The notes under the pieces are model-generated. The model searched no databases and was not told the origin of the DNA. It saw only the letters and a list, made by a program, of their open reading frames with translations. Below are positions 1 through 6,786 of a DNA stretch of 27,942 nt, piece by piece. Source of the stretch: CAILLO01 sp964579735 (GTDB lineage Bacteria; Bacillota; Clostridia; Saccharofermentanales; UBA5734). The stretch is from NCBI GenBank assembly GCA_964579735.1, contig CAZOHH010000031.1:1-27942 (forward strand), read 5' to 3'. The first letter of the stretch is position 1; each line of letters starts with the position of its first letter. Both the position numbers and the translations under genes were made by a program.

Positions 1-2
1 TG

Positions 3-80
3 ACCCTGATCAGCTGCTCCTATCCGCTCTTCGGGCCGACACAGAGGCTCATCGTCCGGGCGAAGCTCGAGGGTACGTGA
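3..80 (+). CDS. C-terminal end of a probable sortase (partial, 5' end outside window)
   Basis: An open frame runs in from the left edge and stops with TGA at 78-80. The 25 visible residues begin TLISC and continue SYPLFGPTQRLIVRAKL. This fits the end of a sortase: the catalytic Cys sits in a TLxTC-like motif (Ser in place of the second Thr) and the catalytic Arg follows ten residues later in RLIVR, ahead of a final beta strand. Sortases are membrane-anchored transpeptidases that attach proteins to peptidoglycan or polymerise pili. The tail resembles class D-type sortases more than class A, but so few residues cannot settle the class. It lies just upstream of the pilus cluster with about 100 bases between them. 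The identification rests on one short motif only. Confidence 0.55.
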   Translation, partial: TLISCSYPLFGPTQRLIVRAKLEGT

Positions 81-101
81 ACCGTGTCCGGGAAGCGTCT
101 T

Positions 102-133
102 TACAGCCACTCTGAGGTATAATGGAGGCTGTA
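102..133 (+). promoter_or_regulatory. Putative promoter of the pilus cluster with flanking inverted repeat
   Basis: A perfect TATAAT lies at 118-123, unusual in DNA this GC-rich, with no convincing -35 box at 16-18 bases upstream (a TTTACA at 100-105 is too close, 12 bases). A 7-base inverted repeat, TACAGCC (102-108) and GGCTGTA (127-133), is centred on the -10 region. The pilC start codon is about 45 bases downstream of the expected transcription start. This could be an activator-dependent or repressed promoter; that reading is inference. Confidence 0.4.
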
Positions 134-177
134 CCGGAACTCCCGGCGCATCTCCGTGACCGGAAGGAGCAAAACGC

Positions 178-1236
178 ATGGATCCCGAACCGAAGACCAC
201 CCGACTCCTCCCTTCCTCCGACCTTTCCTGGATGTGCGGTCAGGCCGCTCTGGTGCTGCGTGCGGGGATTCCTCTCGGCGATGGACTGACGATGGTCGCC
301 GCGAGCACCTCGGACCACAGGGCCGCGGAGACGCTTCGTCGGCTTGCCTCCGGCGTGGCGGCTCAGAGTCCCCTCTCCGAGTCCATGAGGTCCGTCGGCG
401 GTTTCCCGAGCTATGCCGTCGACATGGTCAAGGTCGGCGAATATACCGGAAACCTGGACAAGGTCCTCGAGAACCTCTCCGACTACTTCGAGAAGGACGA
501 CCGGATCCGCAAGCGCCTGCGCGGCGCATTGATGTATCCTGCCGTGCTTCTGGCCATGATGGCCGCCATCATCCTGATGCTTGTCGTCGAGGTGCTTCCG
601 GTCTTCCGCGATATCCTGACCTCCCTCGGCGGAGAACTTCCCGGCTTCTCCATATTCCTGCTCGACGGCGGCACCTTTCTCGTGAAGTACGCATATATCG
701 TCCTTCCGGTCGTGGTCGCACTCTGCGTCGGCCTCTACCTCTATTTTCGCCTGCCCGCCACGCGACGTTCCGCGGACGGATTCAAGCTCCGCGCGCCCTT
801 CTTCAGGGGACTCTACCGCCGTCTTCATGCCTCGCGCTTCAGCCTCGCCATGGGATACCTTCTCGGCAGCGGCTGCGGGCTGGAGGAAGCGCTTCACCTC
901 TCCTCCAGCGTCGTGGGGAACGAAGTCGTCGCGGCCCGCATCGAAGGTTGCCGAAAACTCGTCTCCGAAGGCGGGGATCCCTTCAAGGCGATCGGCGAGA
1001 CGGGAATCTTTCCTCCTCTGTTCGTGCACATGCTCGAGCTCGGCAACCGGACCGGCGAACTGGACTCCGTGATGCGCCGCGTTTCCCGACTCTACGAAGA
1101 GGAGGTCGACGCCAGCCTGCGCCGCATCACCGGCATCGTCGAGCCTCTGCTGGTCACGATCCTTTCCCTTGTCGTCGGCGCGATCCTGCTTTCCGTCATG
1201 CTGCCCCTCATCGGCATCATGTCCTCCATCGGCTGA
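178..1236 (+). CDS. pilC: Type IV pilus / type II secretion inner-membrane platform protein (PilC/GspF family)
   Basis: Polytopic platform protein on which pilin subunits are assembled or disassembled, working with the PilB/PilT ATPases. The 352-residue product shows the duplicated GspF domain: the first repeat has VGEYTGNLDKVL at residues 86-97 and the second has LGNRTGELDSVM at 288-299, followed by EPLL at 322-325. Hydrophobic segments lie near residues 122-142, 172-190 and 325-348. Length is slightly below the usual 350-400, with a short N-terminal region. The ATG at 178 is preceded by a good ribosome-binding site (AAGGAG, 8 bases upstream). It opens a cluster of six genes that overlap or nearly touch and end with pilT. 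Family assignment is secure; whether it serves a pilus, a competence pseudopilus or secretion cannot be told from it alone. Confidence 0.88.
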   Translation: MDPEPKTTRLLPSSDLSWMCGQAALVLRAGIPLGDGLTMVAASTSDHRAAETLRRLASGVAAQSPLSESMRSVGGFPSYAVDMVKVGEYTGNLDKVLENLSDYFEKDDRIRKRLRGALMYPAVLLAMMAAIILMLVVEVLPVFRDILTSLGGELPGFSIFLLDGGTFLVKYAYIVLPVVVALCVGLYLYFRLPATRRSADGFKLRAPFFRGLYRRLHASRFSLAMGYLLGSGCGLEEALHLSSSVVGNEVVAARIEGCRKLVSEGGDPFKAIGETGIFPPLFVHMLELGNRTGELDSVMRRVSRLYEEEVDASLRRITGIVEPLLVTILSLVVGAILLSVMLPLIGIMSSIG

Positions 1237-1248
1237 GCGGAGAGCGCG

Positions 1249-1569
1249 ATGAATCGAATGGGGCGGGAAAGGGACTACGGCACGATCGCCCGCTGGATCA
1301 CGGTGATCTCCAGCGGAGTGCTTCTCGTGGTCGTCGTCCTCGCTGTTTCACGCTTCGGCGGACGGTCCTCGGACCTCTCCGCTGCCTCGGTGGAGCGCGC
1401 CATCCACAGCTCGGTCGTCCAGTGCTACGCGCTCGAGGGCTCCTATCCGCCGAGCCTGGAATATCTGGAGAAGAACTACGGACTCCTGTTGGACCGCACC
1501 CGCTATGCGTTCCTCTACGAAGTCCCCGGCGCCAACCTGGCCCCCATCGTCGGAGTGACGGTCCGATGA
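1249..1569 (+). CDS. Small membrane-anchored protein of the pilus cluster, unknown function
   Basis: 106 residues: a short basic N-terminus, one hydrophobic helix at about residues 16-34, and a small soluble domain beginning near residue 45. The soluble part includes VERAIHSSVVQCYALEGSYP and ends in a Tyr- and Val-rich stretch. The ALEGxYPxSLEYL pattern resembles small conserved proteins that I associate with pilus or secretion loci of Clostridia; it also recalls the 'E/DG.YP' element of type II pseudopilin C-terminal domains. No prepilin peptidase motif (GF plus E5) is visible, so it may be a pilin-like protein inserted without processing. It starts 12 bases after pilC and its stop overlaps the next start (ATGA). 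No gene name is justified. Confidence 0.7.
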   Translation: MNRMGRERDYGTIARWITVISSGVLLVVVVLAVSRFGGRSSDLSAASVERAIHSSVVQCYALEGSYPPSLEYLEKNYGLLLDRTRYAFLYEVPGANLAPIVGVTVR

Positions 1570-2066
1570 ATCGGAAGCGGTCGGGCACCGCCAATGTCGA
1601 ATTCCTCCTATATATGACCCTGCTGCTGGTCCTCGGCCTCCTCGTCTTCTCCCTTGCGGCTGCGGGTACCGGAGCGTATTCCAAGTTGCTCGAACGAAAG
1701 GACCGCGACGGCCAGCTCCGCGTCGCCGTCTCCTACCTCGAGGTCGAGATCCGCAAGCACGACGCAGTCGGAGCGGTCCGTCTGGGGACGAATCCCTTCG
1801 GCGAGGGTCCGGCCCTATTCCTGCTGGACGAATATGCCGGCGAGACATATGAAAAGACGGTCTTCTGCCGGAACGGTTCCCTTCATGAACTGTTGGCCGT
1901 GAAGGGCACTGCGACGACCTTCGAGATGGCGACGACCGTCTCGGCCGTGGACCGCATCGAGATCGAGGCCGAAGGGTCAGGTCTTCGCATCCGTGCCATC
2001 GCCGCGGACGGAACGAAGCTCGAGACCTACCTCAATCTCCGAACTTTCGGGGAGACCGGGGAATGA
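1566..2066 (+). CDS. DUF4860-like one-helix protein of the pilus cluster
   Basis: 166 residues with a polar N-terminus (MNRKRSGTANVE), one long hydrophobic helix at about 12-36, then an alpha/beta extracytoplasmic part beginning with a Lys/Arg-rich helix (YSKLLERKDRDG). The overall pattern fits the DUF4860 proteins found beside pilC and pilT in Clostridia; this match is from memory of the family, not from a search. Architecture resembles a minor pseudopilin, and Glu13 just before the helix is placed like the conserved E5 of pilins, but there is no preceding Gly-Phe cleavage site. The ATG overlaps the previous stop as ATGA and the stop overlaps the following ATG in the same way, so the gene is probably translationally coupled on both sides. 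Confidence 0.7.
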   Translation: MNRKRSGTANVEFLLYMTLLLVLGLLVFSLAAAGTGAYSKLLERKDRDGQLRVAVSYLEVEIRKHDAVGAVRLGTNPFGEGPALFLLDEYAGETYEKTVFCRNGSLHELLAVKGTATTFEMATTVSAVDRIEIEAEGSGLRIRAIAADGTKLETYLNLRTFGETGE

Positions 2067-2533
2067 CCGGTCTGCGGGGGAGACTCCGCGACCGGGGAGG
2101 CTTCTCGCTGGTGGAGCTCGTGATGGCCATCGCCGTCCTAGCGATTGCTGGCGTGTTCCTCTCGCAGGTATTCCTGACCGCGGATCATCTGGCCACGCGG
2201 GCGTCCTCGCTCGACCGGGCGGTCTCCACCTGCACCGCGGTCGCCGAGTCCTGGAAGGCGCAGCCCGACCCGACCCAGCCGACCGGCGCCTCCTTCCTGA
2301 CCGGCGCTTCGGTCGCGATCCTGGACGGTGGCGGGTTCACCGCGACGAGTTTTCTCGACGACGCGATGGAACCGACCTCCGAATCGTCCTCGACCTACCG
2401 CCGCGAAGTGCGCGCGGAGCGGGATGGGGACCTCGTGCGCCTGACCATCGTGATTTCGTCCATGAAGGACTCGAAGCTCCTCTATGCGCTCGACGCCGCC
2501 CGGTGGGCGGGACCCGCGGAGGCAGGTCCATGA
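2063..2533 (+). CDS. Type IV prepilin-like protein with class III N-terminal cleavage motif
   Basis: 156 residues. The N-terminus has a basic leader followed by GGFSLVELVMAIAVLAIAG: prepilin peptidase should cut after Gly13, leaving Phe1 and Glu5 (Glu18 of the precursor) as in type IV pilins and type II pseudopilins. The helix is followed by a Ser/Thr-rich soluble domain of about 115 residues. This is the only protein in the cluster with a canonical motif, so it is either the major pilin or one of the minor pilins; length suits a PilV/GspI-type minor pilin. Neither a prepilin peptidase (PilD) nor a second canonical pilin is in the window. ATGA overlap with the preceding gene. Confidence 0.85.
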   Translation: MTGLRGRLRDRGGFSLVELVMAIAVLAIAGVFLSQVFLTADHLATRASSLDRAVSTCTAVAESWKAQPDPTQPTGASFLTGASVAILDGGGFTATSFLDDAMEPTSESSSTYRREVRAERDGDLVRLTIVISSMKDSKLLYALDAARWAGPAEAGP

Positions 2534-3057
2534 GGGCGCGGTCGCAGAAATGTTCTGGGCTCCAATCGAAGCGCGGCAGCGCGTCGGCGGTCGTCGTGAT
2601 GGTGACCGTGCTACTCGCGGTGTTCGGCGTGCTGGCCCTTGTCTCCTCCTATTCGGGATTGAAGCTGGCCCAACGCCACGCCACCTGGAGTTCCGATTAT
2701 TACAAGGTCGACGCGGAAGCGGAGGCAATGCTCGCCTCCATCGAGGGTGACCTCGCCGCGGCGGCAGCGAAAGCCGGCTCGACGTCGGCCAGCGGGACCT
2801 TCCCGGATCTCGCCGCGGAGGCTCTGTCCCTGCGCGTGCCCAGCGAACAGGGATCTTTCACGGGCGATGCCTCCGGACTGACCGTCCGCATCCGGGTGGG
2901 GTCCATCGACGGCCAGAACATCCGCATGGAACTGCGGATCGACTTCTCGGATGCCGGGATTCCGGCCCGCTTCTGCCGGATCGTCTCGTGGCGGCAGTGG
3001 CAGAAGCCTTTCCAGTACGACGAGAACCCGGGAGACGTTTGGGAGGGCAACGGATGA
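2530..3057 (+). CDS. Membrane-anchored hypothetical protein of the pilus cluster (PilX-like position)
   Basis: 175 residues: Arg/Lys-rich N-terminus to about residue 15, a hydrophobic helix at about 17-40 (SAVVVMVTVLLAVFGVLAL), then a predicted extracytoplasmic domain starting with SDYYKVDAEAEAMLASIEGD. The 'YY..D..AE' start of the soluble part is reminiscent of PilX-type minor pilins, where a helix begins just outside the membrane, but there is no Gly-Phe/Glu5 processing signal. The last residues contain a Trp-rich strand (VSWRQWQKPFQYDE). The start was chosen at 2530 because it gives an overlap with the upstream stop and the frame then continues to a TGA overlapping the pilT start. Function unknown; role in pilus assembly is inferred from position. 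Confidence 0.68.
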   Translation: MRARSQKCSGLQSKRGSASAVVVMVTVLLAVFGVLALVSSYSGLKLAQRHATWSSDYYKVDAEAEAMLASIEGDLAAAAAKAGSTSASGTFPDLAAEALSLRVPSEQGSFTGDASGLTVRIRVGSIDGQNIRMELRIDFSDAGIPARFCRIVSWRQWQKPFQYDENPGDVWEGNG

Positions 3058-4172
3058 GATCGCTTCTGGAAATCATGGCGGAGAGCGCGAGGCAGCATGC
3101 TTCGGATATCTTCATCACCGTCGGGGTACCGCCGGTACTCAAGATCGAAGGCCAGCTGAAGCGCATGGCCGGCGACTCCTTGAGACCCGACGAGACGGCT
3201 TATATGGCGGCCGAACTGTCCGTCAAGCGCGACGAGCTGATTCAGCAGGGCAGCGCCGGGGAGCGCGACTTCTCGGTCTCGTTGCCCGATATCGGGCGCT
3301 TCCGTGCGAACGTCTTCCTGCAGCGTGGTTCCATAGCGATCTCCATCCGCCGGATCTACTCCGAGCTCCCTTCGCCGGAAACGCTGCGCATCCCGTCGGC
3401 GGTGCTGGCCCTGGCAGACCGCACCAAGGGACTCGTCCTGGTGACCGGACCGGCCGGCAGCGGGAAGACGACCACCCTCGCGACCCTGATCGACCTCATC
3501 AACCACCGCCGGGACTGCCACGTCCTGACGCTGGAGGACCCGATCGAGTACCTCCACCGCCACGGTCGAAGCATCATCAACCAGCGCGAGATCGGCGGGG
3601 ACACGCGGAGTTACGCGGAAGGGTTGCGCGCGGCGCTGCGGGAGTCGCCCGACGTGATCCTGATCGGCGAGATGCGCGACCTCGAGACCATCTCCATCGC
3701 CCTGACGGCGGCGGAAACGGGCCATCTCGTCCTTTCAACGCTCCACACGGTCGGCACCGCGATGACCATCGACCGCATCGTCGACGTCTTCCCCTCGAAT
3801 CAGCAGCAGCAGGTCCGGATACAGCTTTCAACGGTGCTTCAGGCCGTGGTTTCGCAGCAGCTGCTCCTCGCGTCCAACGGGATGCGCATGGCGGCCTTCG
3901 AGGTGATGCTGGTCAACCCCGCGATCCGCAACATGATCCGCGAAAGCAAGACGCCGCAGATCGACTCGGTCCTCCAGATGAATGCCGCCGTCGGCATGCG
4001 CACCATGGACATGAGCCTTGCGGAACTGGTGAACGACGGACTCGTGCACCTGGACGACGCGACTCCCTTCTGCATCAACCCGGAGACCTTCCTCCGGATG
4101 GTCCGGCCAGAAAAGAGAACGAATCCCGACGAAGGCGTCGGAAAGGCCCGCAGGACGCGACCGAGCGGTTGA
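3054..4172 (+). CDS. pilT: Type IV pilus retraction ATPase PilT
   Basis: Hexameric cytoplasmic ATPase that powers pilus disassembly and twitching. The 372-residue protein starts MRSLLEIMAESARQHASDIF, the usual PilT N-terminus. It has Walker A GPAGSGKT at residues 132-139, the Asp box LTLEDPIEY at 158-166, Walker B VILIGEMRD at 201-209, and a His-box region STLHTVGT at 228-235. The PilT-specific motif AIRNMIRE at 290-297, needed for retraction in characterised PilT, separates it from PilB/GspE. The ATG at 3054 overlaps the upstream stop and matches the family start; an in-frame codon at 2988 would add an unrelated extension. The short C-terminal tail after residue 350 is basic and variable. 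No PilB is visible; it may lie upstream of the window. Confidence 0.93.
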   Translation: MRSLLEIMAESARQHASDIFITVGVPPVLKIEGQLKRMAGDSLRPDETAYMAAELSVKRDELIQQGSAGERDFSVSLPDIGRFRANVFLQRGSIAISIRRIYSELPSPETLRIPSAVLALADRTKGLVLVTGPAGSGKTTTLATLIDLINHRRDCHVLTLEDPIEYLHRHGRSIINQREIGGDTRSYAEGLRAALRESPDVILIGEMRDLETISIALTAAETGHLVLSTLHTVGTAMTIDRIVDVFPSNQQQQVRIQLSTVLQAVVSQQLLLASNGMRMAAFEVMLVNPAIRNMIRESKTPQIDSVLQMNAAVGMRTMDMSLAELVNDGLVHLDDATPFCINPETFLRMVRPEKRTNPDEGVGKARRTRPSG

Positions 4173-4197
4173 CGAAACCTTGGACCGGGTGCAGAAT
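4169..4197 (+). promoter_or_regulatory. Promoter of the T-box/aromatic operon
   Basis: TTGACG (4169-4174) and CAGAAT (4192-4197) are separated by 17 bases, a reasonable sigma-A-type promoter. The -35 box overlaps the last codon of pilT, and transcription would start near 4204, immediately before the stem I region of the T-box. This spacing supports both elements. Confidence 0.6.
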
Positions 4198-4203
4198 GGA
4201 AAA

Positions 4204-4530
4204 AATCGAAAAGGCGGAGACGGGAAGAAGTAGCCCGGTTCGGACGTCGGACAGAGAGCCCCTGGAGCTGAGAAGGGGCGGGCGTTTCCGGTGCGAAGAT
4301 ACCTCCCCGAGCCTTTCGGCCGAGTCTCCCGCGGCAGACCGCAGGGGCATAGGCCGGGACGGTGGACGACCGTTAGCGCGTCGGGATCTCGTGACGAAGC
4401 CCTTGCGGGCCGACTCCCGGCATCCGCAAAGAGGCCGCACCCTTCTATCGGGGCGGCGAATCGAGGTGGTACCACGGGCGCACGCCCGTCCTCCGGATCC
4501 GTATCGGGGGGCGGGCGTGCGTGTATCCTC
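4204..4530 (+). promoter_or_regulatory. T-box riboswitch controlling the aromatic amino-acid operon (probably tRNA-Tyr)
   Basis: A T-box leader senses uncharged tRNA and prevents premature termination. Visible parts, in order: AGUA at 4229-4232; AGAGAG at 4253-4258; an apical stem GCCCCU/AGGGGC (4258-4263 with 4274-4279) whose loop carries GCUG, matching GNUG; the 3' half of stem I with a candidate specifier UAC (Tyr) at 4300-4302; and the T-box core GAGGTGGTACCACGG at 4463-4477. The UGGU bulge pairs with an acceptor end having A73, which suits tRNA-Tyr or tRNA-Phe and disfavours bacterial tRNA-Trp (G73). The terminator is a 16-pair stem, 4479-4494 with 4506-4521, ten pairs of it perfect; only a weak U-tract follows. 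The class is secure; the tyrosine assignment is an inference from the codon and the bulge. Confidence 0.88.
4479..4521 (+). terminator. Conditional terminator hairpin of the T-box
   Basis: CGCACGCCCG (4479-4488) pairs perfectly with CGGGCGTGCG (4512-4521). The stem continues with TCCTCC against GGGGGG, using two G-U pairs, around an 11-base loop. The 5' strand overlaps the sequence that the T-box core needs for the antiterminator, so the two structures exclude each other. The downstream TGTATCCT is a poor U-run, so termination may be leaky or aided by factors. Confidence 0.75.
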
Positions 4531-4610
4531 CCCCCGTCGGAAGCGCCGTTCGTCCGGGTCGGACGTCGGCAGGAGTAGAATGGTGGAAGAACCGGGAGGG
4601 GGAACAGATC

Positions 4611-5636
4611 ATGGTCATCGTATGCAGACAGGGCGTGACGGCAGCCGAGGTCAGGGAGATCATCGAGACCCTCGAGTCGAAGGGGCTGAAGGCCCATCTC
4701 TCCGAGGGCACCCAGACCACCATCATCGGCGTCGTGGGCGACAAGACCCTTCTGGTCGACTCGCCGCTCGAAGCGTTGCCCGGCGTCGAGAAGATCGTCC
4801 CGATCATGGAGTCCTACAAGCTCGCGAGCCGCAATTTCCGACCGGAGGGTACCGTCCTCGACTTCCCGGGATGCCGCATCGGCGGTCGGGAACTGGTCAT
4901 GATGGCCGGCCCCTGCGCCGTCGAGAGCGAGTCCCAGATCATGGCCTCGGCGAAGGCCGTGAAGGCCTCGGGTGCGAAATTCCTCCGCGGCGGCGCCTAC
5001 AAGCCACGCTCATCTCCCTATGCATTCCAGGGCCTCGAGCTCGAGGGGCTTCGCCTGATGCGCCAGGCCGCCAACGAATATGGACTTCTCGTGATCAGTG
5101 AGATCACCAGCGAGAACGACATCGACGCGGCTGCCCCCTATATCGACATGATCCAGATCGGCGCGCGGAATGCCCAGAACTTCCGCCTGCTCCGTGAAGT
5201 GGGCCGTTCCGGAATTCCCGTGCTGCTGAAGCGCGGCATCGCGGAAACCATAGAGGAATGGCTGGGTTCGGCCGAGTACGTGATGAGCGAGGGCAACTAC
5301 AAGGTCGTCCTCTGCGAGCGCGGAATCCGCACTTTCGAGACCGCGACGCGCAGCACCCTCGATATCGCCGCGGTCCCCGTCCTCAAGTCCAAGACCCACC
5401 TGCCGGTCTTCGTCGACCCGAGCCACGCGGCAGGAAAGGCCGTCTACGTCGCGCCGCTGTCGAAGGCGTCGATCGCGGCCGGTGCGGACGGGTTGATCGT
5501 CGAGGTCCACCCGGAGCCGAAGAAGGCGCTGTCGGATGCCGCGCAGCAGATCACGCCCGAGGAGTTCGACGCGCTCTGCCGGGACGTGTCCGTGATGGCC
5601 CCGATCTTCGGCAGGAGCTTCCACCATGGCGGATAA
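4611..5636 (+). CDS. aroF: 3-deoxy-7-phosphoheptulonate (DAHP) synthase, paralogue 1
   Basis: Condenses phosphoenolpyruvate with erythrose-4-phosphate, the first step of the shikimate pathway. The 341-residue product is the type I-beta form: an N-terminal ferredoxin-like/ACT-like domain (residues 1-70, MVIVCRQGV...) precedes the barrel, as in Thermotoga-type enzymes where that domain mediates feedback inhibition. Barrel motifs: GPCAVES at 100-106 (Cys102 a metal ligand), RGGAYKPRSSPYAFQG from 126, IGARNAQN at 183-190, LLKRG at 205-209, LCERGIRT at 234-241 and VDPSHAAG at 268-275. The ATG at 4611 has GAGGGGG upstream and matches the family start; the frame extends upstream into the T-box without homology. 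First gene behind the T-box; ends 11 bases inside tyrA. A second DAHP synthase lies three genes on. Confidence 0.95.
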   Translation: MVIVCRQGVTAAEVREIIETLESKGLKAHLSEGTQTTIIGVVGDKTLLVDSPLEALPGVEKIVPIMESYKLASRNFRPEGTVLDFPGCRIGGRELVMMAGPCAVESESQIMASAKAVKASGAKFLRGGAYKPRSSPYAFQGLELEGLRLMRQAANEYGLLVISEITSENDIDAAAPYIDMIQIGARNAQNFRLLREVGRSGIPVLLKRGIAETIEEWLGSAEYVMSEGNYKVVLCERGIRTFETATRSTLDIAAVPVLKSKTHLPVFVDPSHAAGKAVYVAPLSKASIAAGADGLIVEVHPEPKKALSDAAQQITPEEFDALCRDVSVMAPIFGRSFHHGG

Positions 5637-6786
5637 ACTGCGGATCGGAATCGTCGGCCTCGGGTTGATCGGCGGCTCGCTCGCAAAGGCCTTCCGGCGT
5701 GCCTTCCCCGAAGCCTGGATCTGCGGCGTCGACCGCAAGACGGAGACCCTCGCGAAAGCCGAAACCGAAGGGGTCCTGGACGAGGGGCGCCTCTTCGGCA
5801 ACGACGAAGGAACGGACGGCTGCGATACCTTCGAAGTCTTCGCCGACTGTGGGTTCGTCTTCGTCTGCACTCCGGTGGACATCACCGCCCGCCACGTCGC
5901 GCGTGTCGCCCGGCACTGTCACGGAATCGTGACCGACGTCGGAAGCTGCAAGACCGTCGTGATGCGCGGAACGGCGGCCCTGCCCGGTGCCGGAGGGATT
6001 CGCTTCATCGGCGGCCACCCCATGGCCGGCTCCGAGCGCGTGGGTTACGCGTTTTCGCGGCCGAACCTCTTCGAGAACGCGATCTACGTCCTCTGCGTGC
6101 CCGAAACCGTCAGTAGGACCGCAGGCGAGGCCTCGACCGCGGATGCAGGCGAACTGGCCGGCCTCGTCTCCGCCATCGGCGCGATTCCGGTCTTCCTCGA
6201 CGCCGATGCGCATGACCGCCTGGTCGGTCTCGTCAGCCACCTCCCCCACGTCGCCGCCTCGGCTCTGGCCGCGGTCGCGTCCCGCGAGGGCATGGCCCAT
6301 GGGGACTCCGACCGGCTCCGTCAGCTGGCCGCGGGCGGCTTCCGCGACATCACCCGCATCGCGTCGGCGAACCCCGACCTCTGGGCCGGCATCGCCGCGG
6401 ACGGTGCACCGACATTGCGCCCCGCCCTGGACGCCTACATCGAGGTGCTTGCCGCTTTCCGCGACCGCCTCGGCGGTCCGGACACAACCGACAGGTCCGG
6501 CCTGGCCGCCCTGTTCGAGGAGGGTCGCGCCTTCCGCGACTCCCTCGTCATGGGGGGCCGCGGAGCCCTGGAGACGTCGGCGACGCTGGTGGTCCAGCTC
6601 GACGACCGGACGGGCGCGCTTGCCCGTATCGCCTCGCTGCTCGGAGACCACGGCATCGGCATCCGCAACCTCGGCATCGTCAACAGCCGTGGCTATGAGG
6701 GAGGCTGTCTCCACATCCAGCTCGACGAGACGCAGCTCGAAGCGGCACGGCGCGTGCTGCAGGGGTCCGGACATGAGTGCGTCTAG
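5626..6786 (+). CDS. tyrA: Prephenate dehydrogenase with C-terminal ACT domain
   Basis: Oxidatively decarboxylates prephenate to 4-hydroxyphenylpyruvate, the committed step to tyrosine (an arogenate-preferring version cannot be excluded). The 386-residue protein begins with a dinucleotide-binding Rossmann motif, IGIVGLGLIGGS. It then shows TDVGSCK and the active-site region IGGHPMAGSE, followed by the helical dimerisation domain containing VSHLPHVAASAL. The last ~75 residues (from about LVVQLDDRTGALARIASLL) form an ACT domain, consistent with tyrosine feedback. Overlaps aroF by 11 bases and the aroE-aroK start by 14 bases, indicating coupled translation. Its place directly after the first DAHP synthase fits the tyrosine reading of the T-box. 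Confidence 0.94.
   Translation: MADKLRIGIVGLGLIGGSLAKAFRRAFPEAWICGVDRKTETLAKAETEGVLDEGRLFGNDEGTDGCDTFEVFADCGFVFVCTPVDITARHVARVARHCHGIVTDVGSCKTVVMRGTAALPGAGGIRFIGGHPMAGSERVGYAFSRPNLFENAIYVLCVPETVSRTAGEASTADAGELAGLVSAIGAIPVFLDADAHDRLVGLVSHLPHVAASALAAVASREGMAHGDSDRLRQLAAGGFRDITRIASANPDLWAGIAADGAPTLRPALDAYIEVLAAFRDRLGGPDTTDRSGLAALFEEGRAFRDSLVMGGRGALETSATLVVQLDDRTGALARIASLLGDHGIGIRNLGIVNSRGYEGGCLHIQLDETQLEAARRVLQGSGHECV

Noticed and set aside
2988..3053. Upstream in-frame start for pilT adding 22 residues
   Set aside because: The extension lies in the coding region of the preceding gene, has no similarity to PilT N-termini and lacks a ribosome-binding site; the ATG at 3054 gives the normal start.
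4264..4266. Tryptophan specifier (UGG within CCTGGAGC) for the T-box
   Set aside because: This triplet sits in the apical GNUG loop region of stem I rather than in the specifier strand, and the UGGU bulge does not match the G73 of bacterial tRNA-Trp.
4291..4578. Possible leader peptide or small gene within the 4173-4610 gap
   Set aside because: The open frame coincides with T-box stem and terminator sequences, starts with GTG and has no ribosome-binding site. The RNA structure explains the region fully, and nothing points to a Trp/Phe-rich leader peptide.
2951..5101. 716-residue plus-strand frame running from the pilus cluster into the DAHP synthase
   Set aside because: It crosses pilT, the T-box and aroF in another phase, with Arg/Pro-rich shadow composition and no motif.
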